DNA of 64,000 nt from Chitinophaga polysaccharea. GTDB lineage: Bacteria; Bacteroidota; Bacteroidia; Chitinophagales; Chitinophagaceae. The stretch covers positions 372,001-436,000 of the forward strand of contig NZ_VIWO01000003.1 in NCBI RefSeq assembly GCF_007829335.1. The letters run 5' to 3'. This document shows, in pieces, positions 34,032-44,449 of the stretch (positions are counted from its first letter, which is position 1; each line of letters opens with the position of its first letter). The notes under the pieces are model-generated. The model had not been told where the DNA came from. It made no database searches and saw nothing but the letters and a program-made list of their open reading frames with translations. A program made the position numbers and the translations under genes.

Positions 34032-35777
34032 ATGCCAGAGCGCATTGCAGCGGAATTAAGCACCCGTTTTGGTGATATCACCTTTCAGCCTCAGGCTACA
34101 CGGGATGGGACGCCCACCTTCTGGACGCCACAAGAGCATATTGTGACCGTACTACAGTTCCTGAAAGCTGAAATACAAATGCCTTATCGCATGCTCTATG
34201 ACCTCACGGCCATCGATGAGCGTGCGTATAAACGGCAGCAGAACGGGCATAAACCCTATGACTTCACTATCGTGTATACCCTGTTTTCTTTCGAAAGAAA
34301 TGAATTCCTGCGCCTTAAAGCCGGTCTCCACGGCGAATATCCAGCCATCCAGAGCATCACCACGGTATGGCCTGCTGCCAACTGGTACGAACGCGAAGTA
34401 TATGATATGTTTGGTATCCGCTTCCATGGCCATCCTTTCCTGAAACGCATCCTGATGCCTACCACCTGGGAGGGGCATCCGCTCCGTAAGGAGCATCCGG
34501 CCAGGGCTACTGAAATGGGGCCGTTTAAGCTCTACGATGAGAAACAGGATAGGGAGCAGGAGTCGCTGCGCTTTAAGCCCGAAGAATGGGGCTTAAAACG
34601 CCATAGCGAGGATGCCGACTTCATGTTCCTCAACATAGGTCCGCAACATCCCGGTACACATGGCGTTTTACGCATTATCCTGCAACTCAACGGAGAAGAT
34701 ATTGTAGACGCCGTACCGGATATTGGCTTCCATCACCGCGGTGCTGAAAAAATGGGAGAGCGCCAGTCCTGGCATACCTACATCCCCTATACAGACCGTA
34801 TCGACTACCTGGGGGGCGTTAACAATAACCTGGCCTATCTCCTGGCAGTAGAGCAACTGGGAGGCATCGACGTGCCGCTGCGGGCACAGGTGATCCGGGT
34901 AATGCTCTGCGAACTGTTCCGCATTGCCAGTCACCTGGTATGGTATGGCACCTTCGCCCAGGACCTGGGACAGCTATCGCCCGTATTCTACATGTTCACC
35001 GACCGCGAACGCGTTTTTGAGATCATAGAAGCCATCTGCGGCGGCCGCATGCACCCCAACTGGTTCCGCATTGGCGGCGTAGCGCAAGACCTGCCCAAAG
35101 GCTGGGAAGTGCTGGTGAAAAACTTCCTGCAATACTTCCCGCGGCAGCTGAAAGAATATGACGCCATGGTGATGAAGAATTACCTCTTTAAAGCCCGTAC
35201 TAAAGGCATTGGTATCTATACCCTGGAGGAGGCAATTGAATGGGGCGTTACCGGGCCCGGACTGCGTGCCTGCGGCCTGGAGTGGGATATGCGCAAGAAG
35301 CGTCCCTATAGCGGATACGAAAACTTTGCTTTCGAGATCCCGGTGGCACAGAATGGCGACTGCTACGACCGCGCCGTGGTACGGGTGGAAGAAATGAGGC
35401 AAAGCCTGCGCATCATAGAGCAATGCATGAGCTGGATGCCCGAAGGAGACTATAAGTCGCACCACCCGCTGGCAACCCCTCCGGTGAAGGCCAACACCAT
35501 GCAGGATATAGAAACACTGATTCACCATTTCCTGAATGTGAGCTGGGGACCTGTTATTCCCTCCGGGGAAGCCATGAGCTGTACAGAAGCCACCAAAGGA
35601 TGGAACAGCTATTACCTCGTGAGCGATGGCAATACCGCTGCCTACCGGGTAAGAGTACGAACGCCCTCTTTCCCGCATATGCAGATGATTCCGCTGATCA
35701 GCCGCGGATATACCGTGGCAGATCTTTTATCGATACTGGGAGGAATGGATTATGTATTGGCAGATATCGACAGATAA
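34032..35777 (+). CDS. nuoCD: NADH-quinone oxidoreductase subunits C and D, fused
   Basis: 581 residues. The NuoC part (about 1-170) contains [20 protein letters not shown] and GHPLRKEHP; the NuoD part (about 195-581) contains [16 protein letters not shown], the [10 protein letters not shown] segment and ends with [16 protein letters not shown]. Quinone is bound between NuoD and NuoB. The fusion of C and D is known from enterobacteria and other groups and is expected in this lineage. In the hydrophilic arm of complex I, cytoplasmic side. Confidence 0.97.
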   Translation: MPERIAAELSTRFGDITFQPQATRDGTPTFWTPQEHIVTVLQFLKAEIQMPYRMLYDLTAIDERAYKRQQNGHKPYDFTIVYTLFSFERNEFLRLKAGLHGEYPAIQSITTVWPAANWYEREVYDMFGIRFHGHPFLKRILMPTTWEGHPLRKEHPARATEMGPFKLYDEKQDREQESLRFKPEEWGLKRHSEDADFMFLNIGPQHPGTHGVLRIILQLNGEDIVDAVPDIGFHHRGAEKMGERQSWHTYIPYTDRIDYLGGVNNNLAYLLAVEQLGGIDVPLRAQVIRVMLCELFRIASHLVWYGTFAQDLGQLSPVFYMFTDRERVFEIIEAICGGRMHPNWFRIGGVAQDLPKGWEVLVKNFLQYFPRQLKEYDAMVMKNYLFKARTKGIGIYTLEEAIEWGVTGPGLRACGLEWDMRKKRPYSGYENFAFEIPVAQNGDCYDRAVVRVEEMRQSLRIIEQCMSWMPEGDYKSHHPLATPPVKANTMQDIETLIHHFLNVSWGPVIPSGEAMSCTEATKGWNSYYLVSDGNTAAYRVRVRTPSFPHMQMIPLISRGYTVADLLSILGGMDYVLADIDR

Positions 35778-35788
35778 TAGAACCATAT

Positions 35789-36253
35789 ATGCTTTCAGCT
35801 ATTGAAATAGAACAGATCACCCATGAGCTGCAACAGGTGCCGGTAAAAAAGGCGGCCTGCATTGAAGCGCTCAAAATTGTGCAGCAGCAGCGCCGCTGGA
35901 TATCCGATGAAAGTGTGGCCGACATTGCCGCCATGCTCGACATGAGCACCGCCGAAGTAGATAGTGTGGCCACGTTCTACAATCTTATCTTCCGGCAACC
36001 GGTAGGGCGCCATGTAATCCTGCTCTGCGACAGTATCAGTTGTTACGTGATGGGCTATACGAAAATTAAGCAGGCGCTGGTGGAGTTGTTGCATATCGGC
36101 TATGGGCAAACAACGCCCGACGATCGCTTTACGCTGCTGCCTAACGCCTGTCTGGGTACCTGCGATCACGCGCCGGCCCTGATGATCGGCAACGACCTGT
36201 ATCGCGATATAGCCATCGCGGATTTACCACAAATACTGGATCAATATTTATAA
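35789..36253 (+). CDS. nuoE: NADH-quinone oxidoreductase subunit E
   Basis: Thioredoxin-fold subunit of the NADH-oxidising module, 154 residues. It holds 2Fe-2S cluster N1a: Cys80 and Cys85 (CDSISC, C-x4-C), Cys121 and Cys125 (CLGTC, C-x3-C). The frame is open upstream through the end of nuoCD, but the ATG at 35789, 11 bases after the nuoCD stop, gives the standard N-terminus. Followed by nuoF two bases after its stop codon. Confidence 0.96.
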   Translation: MLSAIEIEQITHELQQVPVKKAACIEALKIVQQQRRWISDESVADIAAMLDMSTAEVDSVATFYNLIFRQPVGRHVILLCDSISCYVMGYTKIKQALVELLHIGYGQTTPDDRFTLLPNACLGTCDHAPALMIGNDLYRDIAIADLPQILDQYL

Positions 36254-36255
36254 AA

Positions 36256-37530
36256 ATGGAACGACCACTTACACAACATATTCCTCCTTCCGGAGCCGCC
36301 CTTCACCTGAAGGAATACGAAGCCGTGGGTGGTTACAGCGCCCTGCGCAAAGTATTACAGGAGCTGACTCCCAAAGAAGTAACCGAAAAAGTAAAAGATG
36401 CCAACCTCAAAGGGAGAGGAGGTGCGGGCTTCAGCACCGGTATGAAATGGAGCTTCGTGCCCATGAATGTTACTGGCCCCAAGTACCTGATTGCTAACGC
36501 CGATGAAATGGAGCCCGGTACTTTCAAAGACCGGTGGCTGTTACAGGGTAATCCCCATCAGCTGCTGGAAGGAATGATCATTGCCGCCTACGCCATACAG
36601 GCTACACAGGCCTTTGTATTTATGCGCTGGGCGTATAAAGAGGCGGCGCAGATCATGACCAGGGCCATTGCTGACGCCTATGCTGCCGGCTATCTCGGTA
36701 AAAATATACTTGGTAAAGACTTTCAGCTGGACATGCAACTGCATACCGGCGTAGGCCGATATATGTGTGGAGAAGAAACTGCGCTGCTCAATTCGCTTGA
36801 AGGCAAACGTGCTACACCCCGTGCTAAGCCACCATTCCCACAGGTGAGCGGCCTGTTTGGTAAACCTACTATTGTTAACAACGTGGAAACCCTGTCTTAT
36901 ATCCCACATATCATGAATAACGGAGGCGATTGGTTCAAATCACTGAGTTATACCGCCGACGGGGGAACGAAAATTTATGGCGTAAGTGGAAAGGTCAACA
37001 AGCCCGGTGCCTGGGAGCTACCTATGGGGGTTACGATGCGCGAATTATTGGAGGAACACGCCGGTGGCATGAAAGCAGGCCTTCGCTTTCGTGGCGTACT
37101 GCCCGGCGGCGCTTCCACCGATTTCCTGACCGATGCCCACCTCGATGTGAAAATGGATTTTGCCGGCGTAGCTGCTGCTGGAAGCCGCCTGGGTACCGGC
37201 ACTATGGTGGTATTGGATGACAAGACCTGTCCCGTTGGATTTGTTCATAACCTGGAACATTTCTTCGCACAGGAATCCTGCGGATTTTGCACGCCCTGCC
37301 GGGAAGGGCTGCCATGGACGGAAAAAATATTACTGGCACTGGAACAGGGAAACGGAACATACGCAGACCTGGAACAATTGGAAATACATACGCAATTGCT
37401 GGGACCTGGAAATACTTTCTGCGCATTGGCGCCTGGCGCCATGGAACCATTGCAGAGCGCACTGAAATATTTCCGGGAGGATTTTGAGCAACATATCAAA
37501 GATAAAAAATGCCCATATGCCCATCATTAA
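36256..37530 (+). CDS. nuoF: NADH-quinone oxidoreductase subunit F
   Basis: Binds NADH and FMN and carries 4Fe-4S cluster N3. 424 residues. Visible: the glycine-rich LKGRGGAGFSTGMKW (NADH/FMN site, about 50-64), YMCGEETALL, and cluster ligands Cys342, Cys345, Cys348 (SCGFCTPC) with Cys389 (NTFCALAPG). Its 3' end overlaps the nuoG start by 14 bases, so the two are translationally coupled. Confidence 0.97.
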   Translation: MERPLTQHIPPSGAALHLKEYEAVGGYSALRKVLQELTPKEVTEKVKDANLKGRGGAGFSTGMKWSFVPMNVTGPKYLIANADEMEPGTFKDRWLLQGNPHQLLEGMIIAAYAIQATQAFVFMRWAYKEAAQIMTRAIADAYAAGYLGKNILGKDFQLDMQLHTGVGRYMCGEETALLNSLEGKRATPRAKPPFPQVSGLFGKPTIVNNVETLSYIPHIMNNGGDWFKSLSYTADGGTKIYGVSGKVNKPGAWELPMGVTMRELLEEHAGGMKAGLRFRGVLPGGASTDFLTDAHLDVKMDFAGVAAAGSRLGTGTMVVLDDKTCPVGFVHNLEHFFAQESCGFCTPCREGLPWTEKILLALEQGNGTYADLEQLEIHTQLLGPGNTFCALAPGAMEPLQSALKYFREDFEQHIKDKKCPYAHH

Positions 37531-40210
37531 TATAGATAATAAAAACTACGAGGTAAAGGAGGGGAAGAACCTGCTTGAAGCTTGCCTGTCGCTGGGTTTG
37601 AACCTTCCTTACTTTTGCTGGCATCCCGCGTTGGGCGCCGTGGGCGCCTGCCGGCAATGTGCGGTGAAAGTGTTCAAAGACGCAGATGATACCAAAGGCA
37701 GGATCATCATGTCGTGCATGGAGCCGGTAAAAGATCAGCTGCGTATGTCTATCGACGATAAGGACGCCCGCAACTTCCGGGAGCATGTGATCGGCTGGCT
37801 GATGACCAATCACCCGCACGATTGCGCCGTATGCGATGAAGGCGGGGCCTGCCATCTGCAAGATATGACCGTGATGACCGGCCATAGTTACCGCGACTAT
37901 CATTTCACCAAACGAACTTACAACAACCAATATCTCGGACCATTCCTGAACCATGAGATGAACCGCTGCATTCAGTGTTACCGTTGCGTACGTTTTTATA
38001 AAGACTTCGCCGGCGGAAAAGACCTGGATGTATTTGCGGCGCATAATCATGTGTACTTCGGGCGCCAGCAGGACGGTATCCTGGAAAGTGAATTCAGCGG
38101 CAACCTGGCAGAGATCTGCCCTACTGGCGTTTTCACGGATAAAACACTCAAACAGCACTATACCCGTAAATGGGATCTCACGTCTGCCGCCTCCGTATGC
38201 CAGGGCTGCGGCCTGGGATGTAATATCCTGGCAGGAGAAAGATACGGTGCAGTAAGGCAGATCACCAATCGCTTTAATGCCGCCGTGAATGGATATTTCC
38301 TTTGCGATCGCGGCCGCTACGGCTACGAATTTGTAAACAGCGACCAGCGCATTAAAACGCCCATGGTACACCACGGGCCAGCTGAACAATCCAACGGGAT
38401 CCCTATATTGGAACACGTGCACCACAGAATAGTACCGGGGAAAACAATCGGTATCGGGTCTCCGAGAGCATCGCTGGAATCCAATACAGTGTTAAAAGAG
38501 TTGGTAGGAGCAGATAATTTCTACCTGGGCGTATCCGCCGCCGATCACGACCTGGTGTCGTTATCACTTCGCCTGCTCCGGCAGGGCCCTGTACGGGCAG
38601 CTTCTTTGCAGGATGCCGCCGCAGCAGATGTAGTACTGATCCTGGGAGAAGATGTAACGAATACAGCGCCAATGCTGGCGTTATCCGTGCGACAAGCCGT
38701 GCGGCGTATTCCTGTAGCTGCAGCGCAGCAGCAGGTGCATCTCGCCGCCTGGCAGGATGCCGCCATACGCGAAGCAGTGCAGGACGATAAAGGGCCCCTG
38801 TTTATTCTCAGCGTACAGGAAACCAAACTGGATGAAATAGCACAGGGCGCCTGGCATACAGCGCCTGATAATATTGCTCGTATAGGTTATGCCGTTAGCC
38901 ACCTGCTCAATGATACCATCCCGGAAGTAACCGGTATGTCGGAGCAGGGCAGGGATATTGCCGCTACCATTGCAAAAACATTGAAGTCAGCTGCCCATCC
39001 GTTGATCATTGCCGGCTATGGCGGCGGCAGCGAAGCCATTCTCAAATCGGCCGCCAACGTAGCCTGGGCCTTGCATGACCTGGGAATTGACGCCATGCTC
39101 AGCTTTACGGTGCCTGAGTGTAATAGCATGGGACTGGAAATGCTGGACGGGCATCGGCTGGAATCGGCCGTAGAGCGGGCGCTGAATAATGGTGTAGATA
39201 CGGCCATCGTCCTGGAAAATGATCTTTATCGCCGCCTGAACCAGCACAGCGCGGATCTTTTCTTCAGTAATATCAAAAGCGTGATCCTGCTGGATCACCT
39301 CTATAATATCACCGCCGAAAAAGCGACCATCATACTACCCGCAGGTACTTTTGCGGAGTCGGATGGCACGCTCGTGAATAACGAAGGCCGCGCACAACGT
39401 TTCTTCCAGGTATTTGCCCCAGCAACTGCTGTCCAGGAAAGCTGGCGCTGGCTGCTACAGGTAGCCGCTGCCAGTGGCCATACTACTTTATCTTCCCTGC
39501 AACACCTGGACGACGTAGTAAAATACATCGCGGCTACTTACCCGCAGTTCGACGGCATCACTACACTGACACCGGACGCTCATTTCCGCCTCGCCGGGCA
39601 GAAAGTGCCCCGGGAGCCACATCGCTATAGCGGTCGTACCGCTATGCTGGCAAATAAAAATGTGAGCGAACCAAAGCCGGCAGAAGATGAAGATACCGCG
39701 CTATCCTTCACCATGGAGGGATACCGGGGAGAACCTCCTTCTTCCATGATTCCTTTTTTCTGGCAACCAGGATGGAATTCAGTGCAGGCGGTCAACAAGT
39801 ACCAGGTAGAAACCGGTGGCCCGCTGCACGACGGCAATGCAGGAAAGCGACTGATTGAACCTAACGTAAACGGGCACACGCCTTTTTATACGGAAGTACC
39901 CGAGCCCTACCTGCCGCTCAAAGAACATTTATTGCTGGTGCCCTGTTACCATATATTCGGGTCGGAAGAGCTGAGCATTCATACGCCAGGTATAGCTGCA
40001 CGTATGCCCGCTCCCTACCTGCTGCTGCACAGCGAAGATGCCAAACGCTTCCAGGTAACAGAAGGACACCTGTTGCATTTTATGGATAACGGTCACCACT
40101 ATACGTTACCGGTGATTATTAACGATACCTTACAGCAAGGGGTAGCCGGAATACCTGTAGGCCTGCCGGGCATGCAGATTGCTGAGGCGCCGCAGCTGAT
40201 AAAAGTATAA
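37517..40210 (+). CDS. nuoG: NADH-quinone oxidoreductase subunit G
   Basis: Large Fe-S subunit, 897 residues from the ATG at 37517. Cluster ligands: 2Fe-2S N1b Cys34, Cys45, Cys48, Cys67; 4Fe-4S N5 in [15 protein letters not shown] (His plus three Cys); 4Fe-4S N4 in CIQCYRC with a later CPTG; and an additional C-x2-C-x3-C-x27-C set (CQGCGLGC...FLCDRG) matching the N7 cluster of Escherichia coli and Thermus. The rest is a molybdopterin-oxidoreductase-like domain that no longer binds molybdenum. Starts inside nuoF; nuoH follows after four bases. Confidence 0.96.
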   Translation: MPIINIDNKNYEVKEGKNLLEACLSLGLNLPYFCWHPALGAVGACRQCAVKVFKDADDTKGRIIMSCMEPVKDQLRMSIDDKDARNFREHVIGWLMTNHPHDCAVCDEGGACHLQDMTVMTGHSYRDYHFTKRTYNNQYLGPFLNHEMNRCIQCYRCVRFYKDFAGGKDLDVFAAHNHVYFGRQQDGILESEFSGNLAEICPTGVFTDKTLKQHYTRKWDLTSAASVCQGCGLGCNILAGERYGAVRQITNRFNAAVNGYFLCDRGRYGYEFVNSDQRIKTPMVHHGPAEQSNGIPILEHVHHRIVPGKTIGIGSPRASLESNTVLKELVGADNFYLGVSAADHDLVSLSLRLLRQGPVRAASLQDAAAADVVLILGEDVTNTAPMLALSVRQAVRRIPVAAAQQQVHLAAWQDAAIREAVQDDKGPLFILSVQETKLDEIAQGAWHTAPDNIARIGYAVSHLLNDTIPEVTGMSEQGRDIAATIAKTLKSAAHPLIIAGYGGGSEAILKSAANVAWALHDLGIDAMLSFTVPECNSMGLEMLDGHRLESAVERALNNGVDTAIVLENDLYRRLNQHSADLFFSNIKSVILLDHLYNITAEKATIILPAGTFAESDGTLVNNEGRAQRFFQVFAPATAVQESWRWLLQVAAASGHTTLSSLQHLDDVVKYIAATYPQFDGITTLTPDAHFRLAGQKVPREPHRYSGRTAMLANKNVSEPKPAEDEDTALSFTMEGYRGEPPSSMIPFFWQPGWNSVQAVNKYQVETGGPLHDGNAGKRLIEPNVNGHTPFYTEVPEPYLPLKEHLLLVPCYHIFGSEELSIHTPGIAARMPAPYLLLHSEDAKRFQVTEGHLLHFMDNGHHYTLPVIINDTLQQGVAGIPVGLPGMQIAEAPQLIKV

Positions 40211-40214
40211 CGAT

Positions 40215-41165
40215 ATGACAAACTTCTGGTGGATCATTGGCGGAGTGCTCTTTGCACTACTGAATACGGCTGCAGGCCTGATCTGGGTGGAACGCAGGAT
40301 GCTGGCGCTTTGGCAAGACCGCTATGGACCCAACAGGGCCGGACCGTTTGGACTATTGGTCGTGCTGGCAGATACGCTGAAGCTGTTTTTCAAAGAGGAT
40401 TGGATCCCTCCCTTTGCAGATAAAATAGTATTTGTGTTTGCGCCGGGCGTAGTGATGCTCAGCGTACTGATGAGCTTTGTGGTGATGCCTTTCGGACCAC
40501 ATATCATTGTGGCCGATTTAAACATTGGCTTATTGTTTTTTCTCGCCATGTCATCATTAGGTGTGTACAGCGTGGTACTGGGCGGTTGGGCATCCAATAA
40601 CAAGTATGCCCTGCTGGGCGCTATGCGCGGGGCTTCCCAGATGATCAGCTACGAAGTATTCATGGGGTTGGCACTCATGGGAGTAGTGGTACTGAGCGGC
40701 TCCTTTAACCTGCGGGAGATCGTGGAAGCACAACGAACCATGTGGTTTATCGTGCCACAGTTCCTGGGTTTTCTCATCTTCCTCGTGGCCGGCGTAGCAG
40801 AAACGCACCGTCTGCCTTTCGATATACCGGAAGCAGAAAGTGAGCTGGTAGCGGGCTTCCACTCCGAATATTCCGGGATGAAGTTCGGTATGTTCTTCAT
40901 CGGGGAATACCTGGGAATCACCCTGATTTCAGGGATGCTGGTAACGCTCTATTTCGGCGGCTGGCTGGGCCCTGCCTTCCTGCCACCAGTGATATGGTTT
41001 GTAATAAAAACTTTTTGCTTCATCCTGCTCTTCATCCTGTTCCGGGCTTCCATGCCAAGGCCACGGTATGATCAGTTGATGGAGTATGGATGGAAGGTAT
41101 TATTTCCGTTGTCTATTCTGAACCTGCTGGTAACGGCAGCTATCAAACTTTGGTTAAATACTTAA
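40215..41165 (+). CDS. nuoH: NADH-quinone oxidoreductase subunit H
   Basis: Membrane subunit at the junction with the peripheral arm, forming much of the quinone channel. 316 residues with about eight transmembrane helices. Conserved segments: [36 protein letters not shown], and the acidic loop [25 protein letters not shown]. nuoI begins 11 bases after its stop. Confidence 0.97.
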   Translation: MTNFWWIIGGVLFALLNTAAGLIWVERRMLALWQDRYGPNRAGPFGLLVVLADTLKLFFKEDWIPPFADKIVFVFAPGVVMLSVLMSFVVMPFGPHIIVADLNIGLLFFLAMSSLGVYSVVLGGWASNNKYALLGAMRGASQMISYEVFMGLALMGVVVLSGSFNLREIVEAQRTMWFIVPQFLGFLIFLVAGVAETHRLPFDIPEAESELVAGFHSEYSGMKFGMFFIGEYLGITLISGMLVTLYFGGWLGPAFLPPVIWFVIKTFCFILLFILFRASMPRPRYDQLMEYGWKVLFPLSILNLLVTAAIKLWLNT

Positions 41166-41176
41166 AACAGAAAACA

Positions 41177-41692
41177 ATGTTTAGTCTGGTTAGAAGTATG
41201 TGGTTGATATTCCTGCATATGTTTCACAAGCGGGAAACATATCAGTACCCCGAACAGAAGGCGCCGCTGCCGGCCCGCTGGCGTGGACGCATCGCGCTCA
41301 CCCGCGATCCGGATGGGGGAGAGCGCTGTGTGGGCTGTTATCTCTGTGCAGCGGCCTGCCCGGTGGATTGTATTTCCCTGCAATCCACAGAAGATGAATC
41401 AGGAAGACGGTATCCCGAATTTTTCCGGATCAACTTCTCCCGCTGTATTTTTTGCGGGTTTTGTGAAGAAGCTTGTCCTACTTACGCGATACAACTGTTA
41501 CCCGATTTTGAAATGGCCGAATACAGCCGCCAGCAGCTGGTATATGAAAAAGAAGACCTGCTGATCAACAGCGAGGGGAAATATCCTGGCTATAATTACT
41601 ATAAAGTAGCAGGGATGGCTATTCAGGGGAAAGATAAAGGCGATGCAAAGAATGAAGAACCGCCGGTAGACGTTAAAAGCTTACTGCCATGA
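41177..41692 (+). CDS. nuoI: NADH-quinone oxidoreductase subunit I
   Basis: Ferredoxin-like subunit with clusters N6a and N6b, 171 residues. Two 4Fe-4S motifs: Cys51, 54, 57, 61 ([12 protein letters not shown]) and Cys90, 93, 96, 100 ([12 protein letters not shown]). The frame is open upstream inside nuoH, but the ATG at 41177 gives the normal N-terminus. Its TGA overlaps the nuoJ ATG (ATGA), so translation is coupled. Confidence 0.97.
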   Translation: MFSLVRSMWLIFLHMFHKRETYQYPEQKAPLPARWRGRIALTRDPDGGERCVGCYLCAAACPVDCISLQSTEDESGRRYPEFFRINFSRCIFCGFCEEACPTYAIQLLPDFEMAEYSRQQLVYEKEDLLINSEGKYPGYNYYKVAGMAIQGKDKGDAKNEEPPVDVKSLLP

Positions 41693-42210
41693 TGGAACCA
41701 GCCTTTTACATAGCGGCCGCTATTGCGGTAATTGCCACGGTAATGGTCATTACCCGCTATAATATCATGCATGCTTTGCTATACCTGGTGGTATCGCTAT
41801 TAGCCGTGGCGGTGGTATTGTATCTCTATGGCGCGCCCTTCATCGCGGCCCTCGAAGTGATTGTATATGCCGGCGCTATCATGGTATTGCTGATATTTTT
41901 TGTGATGATGCTCAACCTGGGTAAAGAGTCGGCCATGCAGGAGCAACAATGGTTAAAGCCCCGCATCTGGATATTCCCATCTTTACTCTGCCTGGTGCTC
42001 CTGGGAGAGCTGGTTTTCCTGATATCCCAGAATCATCAGCCACCCTCAGAGATAAAAGTGGTAGATCCTAAAGCGGTAGGTATGGCATTATTCGGTCCCT
42101 ATATGGCGGCGGTGGAGCTCACAGGCATATTGTTGATGGCAGGTATTGTGGGCGCCTATCATTTAGGGCGACAAAAAGAAAAAACATTACATCGATTTCT
42201 TGAAAATTAA
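41689..42210 (+). CDS. nuoJ: NADH-quinone oxidoreductase subunit J
   Basis: Membrane subunit, 173 residues with five transmembrane helices. Family feature: the third helix [20 protein letters not shown] with its pi-bulge region, followed by the conserved [10 protein letters not shown] end. Overlaps nuoI by four bases and precedes nuoK by five. Confidence 0.96.
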   Translation: MMEPAFYIAAAIAVIATVMVITRYNIMHALLYLVVSLLAVAVVLYLYGAPFIAALEVIVYAGAIMVLLIFFVMMLNLGKESAMQEQQWLKPRIWIFPSLLCLVLLGELVFLISQNHQPPSEIKVVDPKAVGMALFGPYMAAVELTGILLMAGIVGAYHLGRQKEKTLHRFLEN

Positions 42211-42215
42211 AGAAC

Positions 42216-42524
42216 ATGAATATACACCCTACCACCGCAGGTATGCTGCTGGCCGGCGTTTTGTTCGTATTGGGACTGATTAGTATACTGGTGCGCCGCG
42301 ACATCATTTTTATGTTACTCTCCGTAGAAGTAATGCTCAATGCCGCTGCTTTGGCTTTTGTAGTGGCTTCTGCACACTGGGGTACGGCCGACGGACAGGT
42401 GATGTTCGTCTTCATATTGGCAATGGCGGCGGCGGAAGTGTCGGTAGGATTGGCGTTGATACTACAGTTATATCATCAGCTTAAAACACTGGACAGCGAC
42501 GAAGCCGCTAAAATGAACGGATAA
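42216..42524 (+). CDS. nuoK: NADH-quinone oxidoreductase subunit K
   Basis: Small antiporter-like membrane subunit, 102 residues with three transmembrane helices (about 5-24, 29-51, 62-84). The conserved helix-2 glutamate lies in LLSVEVMLNAA and another acidic residue in AMAAAEVSVGLAL, both part of the proton path. Confidence 0.97.
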   Translation: MNIHPTTAGMLLAGVLFVLGLISILVRRDIIFMLLSVEVMLNAAALAFVVASAHWGTADGQVMFVFILAMAAAEVSVGLALILQLYHQLKTLDSDEAAKMNG

Positions 42525-42536
42525 AATGAACTTATT

Positions 42537-44426
42537 ATGCTTCCTGTACTCATACCGATCATTCCTTTTATCAGTGCTTTCCTGCTCATGCTGGGCTGGA
42601 AACGCCTGAGCCGTACAGCCGTTGCCGTATTGGGTTGTGGCAGCATTGGGTTGGCAGCACTGGTGGCGGTCATTATTGCCATACAGTTTGCCGGTAATGC
42701 CGAACAAGCCATTGTACAACATGCGGCCAACTGGGTACTGGCCGGCACTTTCCAGGCTGGTATCGATTTCAGGCTCGACGCGTTGTCGGTTGTTTTTGTG
42801 TTGGTGATTACAGTAGTAGGCTTCTTGATTCACGTATATGCGGCGGGATATATGCACGACGACCCCGACTATGCCCGTTTTTTCGCGTGTATGAACCTCT
42901 TTGTGGGCGCTATGCTCACGTTGGTGATGGCCGACAATTTATTGCTACTTTATTTCGGCTGGGAAGGCGTAGGGCTTTGCAGCTACCTCCTGATCGGTTT
43001 CTGGTATAAAGACCCCGCCAATGGATATGCCGCGCGTAAAGCATTTATTGTAACGCGGGTAGGCGATACCGCTATGGCCATTGGGTTATTTATGTTGTTT
43101 CAATATGCAGGTACGCTCAATATCCCGGATATACTCGGGAAGAGTCCGCAGCTATGGACTACCGGGGCGCCGGTCGTGACCATCATTGCGTTGTTACTGT
43201 TGGGCGGAGCAGTAGGTAAATCGGCCCAGCTGCCCCTGCAAACGTGGTTACCTGATGCGATGGCGGGTCCTACGCCGGTGAGCGCCCTGATTCACGCCGC
43301 TACCATGGTAACGGCGGGAGTATACCTGGTAGCGCGTATGCATGTGCTTTTTGAACTGGCCCCGTTGGCTGAAACCACTACAGCTGTTATTGGTGCTGTT
43401 ACCTTGGTAGTGGCAGGTTTCAGTGCATTGGTGCAGACGGATATTAAGCGGGTGCTGGCTTATTCCACCATCAGCCAGATAGGATATATGTTCCTGGCAT
43501 TAGGCTGTGGAGCCTGGTCGGCCGCTATCTTTCATTTTGTTACCCATGCCTTTTTTAAAGCGTTATTATTCATGGCCGCGGGGGCAGTGATAGTTGCTTT
43601 GCATCATGAACAACGCATGACTAAAATGGGTGGACTCCGAAAGCTATTGCCTGGCGTATATGGGGTATTCCTGGTCGGCTGTGCGTCGCTGGCAGCTATT
43701 CCCTTTGTAACCGCTGGTTTTTATAGCAAAGACCAGATCATCTGGTTGTCGTTGTCCGCTACACACGGGCATGTGGCCCTGTGGCTGGCAGCTTTGCTGG
43801 GGGCCTTGCTTACAGGCATGTATACCTTTCGTATGTTTTTCCTGGTATTTTATGGAGAAGCTAAAACAGCGGTGCACCACCGTCCCGGTAAAAGCATGAT
43901 GATCCCCTTGTATATACTGGCTGTTTTATCAACCATAGCCGGATTTATAGAACTACCACATACGATGGGGCATGTAACACTTTTCAGCAATTGGTTACAC
44001 CCCGTATTGCCTGCGGTAACGGTAGTAAACGACAGTAATGCTATGGAGTGGACGTCTCAGGCCATGTCGGCCCTGCTGGCTATAGGCGGCATAGGCCTTG
44101 CCTATGCCTGGGTGGTATTGCGCCCAAAAGGAATGTCCGATTTCCTGGAAATGCCTGCCATAGATTGGTTGCGGAAGTATTGGGCCAGGGGCTGGGATTT
44201 CGACTATGTGTACAACATCCTACTGGTACATCCTTATGTCCACCTGTCGCGCATCAACCGGAAAGACCTGGTCGATAAGCTGTATACCGGGCTGGCTGCC
44301 CTGATGGAATGGTGCCACAACGTACTGGCACGTACGCAGAGCGGTTTGTTACGATGGTATATCATGGCAGTAGTGCTGGGCGCTGTAGCGGTGTTGTCGG
44401 TACTCATCTGGAGAATATACATATAA
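42537..44426 (+). CDS. nuoL: NADH-quinone oxidoreductase subunit L
   Basis: Distal antiporter-like proton-pumping subunit, 629 residues. Conserved GWEGVGLCSYLLIGFW, the proton-antiporter block LPLQTWLPDAMAGPTPVSALIHAAT and LVQTDIKRVLAYSTISQIGYM are present. The C-terminal extension (about 520-629) provides the lateral helix and the final transmembrane anchor. Twelve bases downstream of nuoK. Confidence 0.97.
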   Translation: MLPVLIPIIPFISAFLLMLGWKRLSRTAVAVLGCGSIGLAALVAVIIAIQFAGNAEQAIVQHAANWVLAGTFQAGIDFRLDALSVVFVLVITVVGFLIHVYAAGYMHDDPDYARFFACMNLFVGAMLTLVMADNLLLLYFGWEGVGLCSYLLIGFWYKDPANGYAARKAFIVTRVGDTAMAIGLFMLFQYAGTLNIPDILGKSPQLWTTGAPVVTIIALLLLGGAVGKSAQLPLQTWLPDAMAGPTPVSALIHAATMVTAGVYLVARMHVLFELAPLAETTTAVIGAVTLVVAGFSALVQTDIKRVLAYSTISQIGYMFLALGCGAWSAAIFHFVTHAFFKALLFMAAGAVIVALHHEQRMTKMGGLRKLLPGVYGVFLVGCASLAAIPFVTAGFYSKDQIIWLSLSATHGHVALWLAALLGALLTGMYTFRMFFLVFYGEAKTAVHHRPGKSMMIPLYILAVLSTIAGFIELPHTMGHVTLFSNWLHPVLPAVTVVNDSNAMEWTSQAMSALLAIGGIGLAYAWVVLRPKGMSDFLEMPAIDWLRKYWARGWDFDYVYNILLVHPYVHLSRINRKDLVDKLYTGLAALMEWCHNVLARTQSGLLRWYIMAVVLGAVAVLSVLIWRIYI

Positions 44427-44449
44427 CTTAAACGACTAAACGAAAAAAT

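Noticed and set aside
35600..35788. Extension of NuoE into the end of nuoCD
   Set aside because: The extra 63 residues are an out-of-frame reading of nuoCD; the ATG at 35789 gives the usual NuoE.
41090..41176. Extension of NuoI into nuoH
   Set aside because: Out-of-frame reading of nuoH; the ATG at 41177 gives the usual ferredoxin-like subunit.
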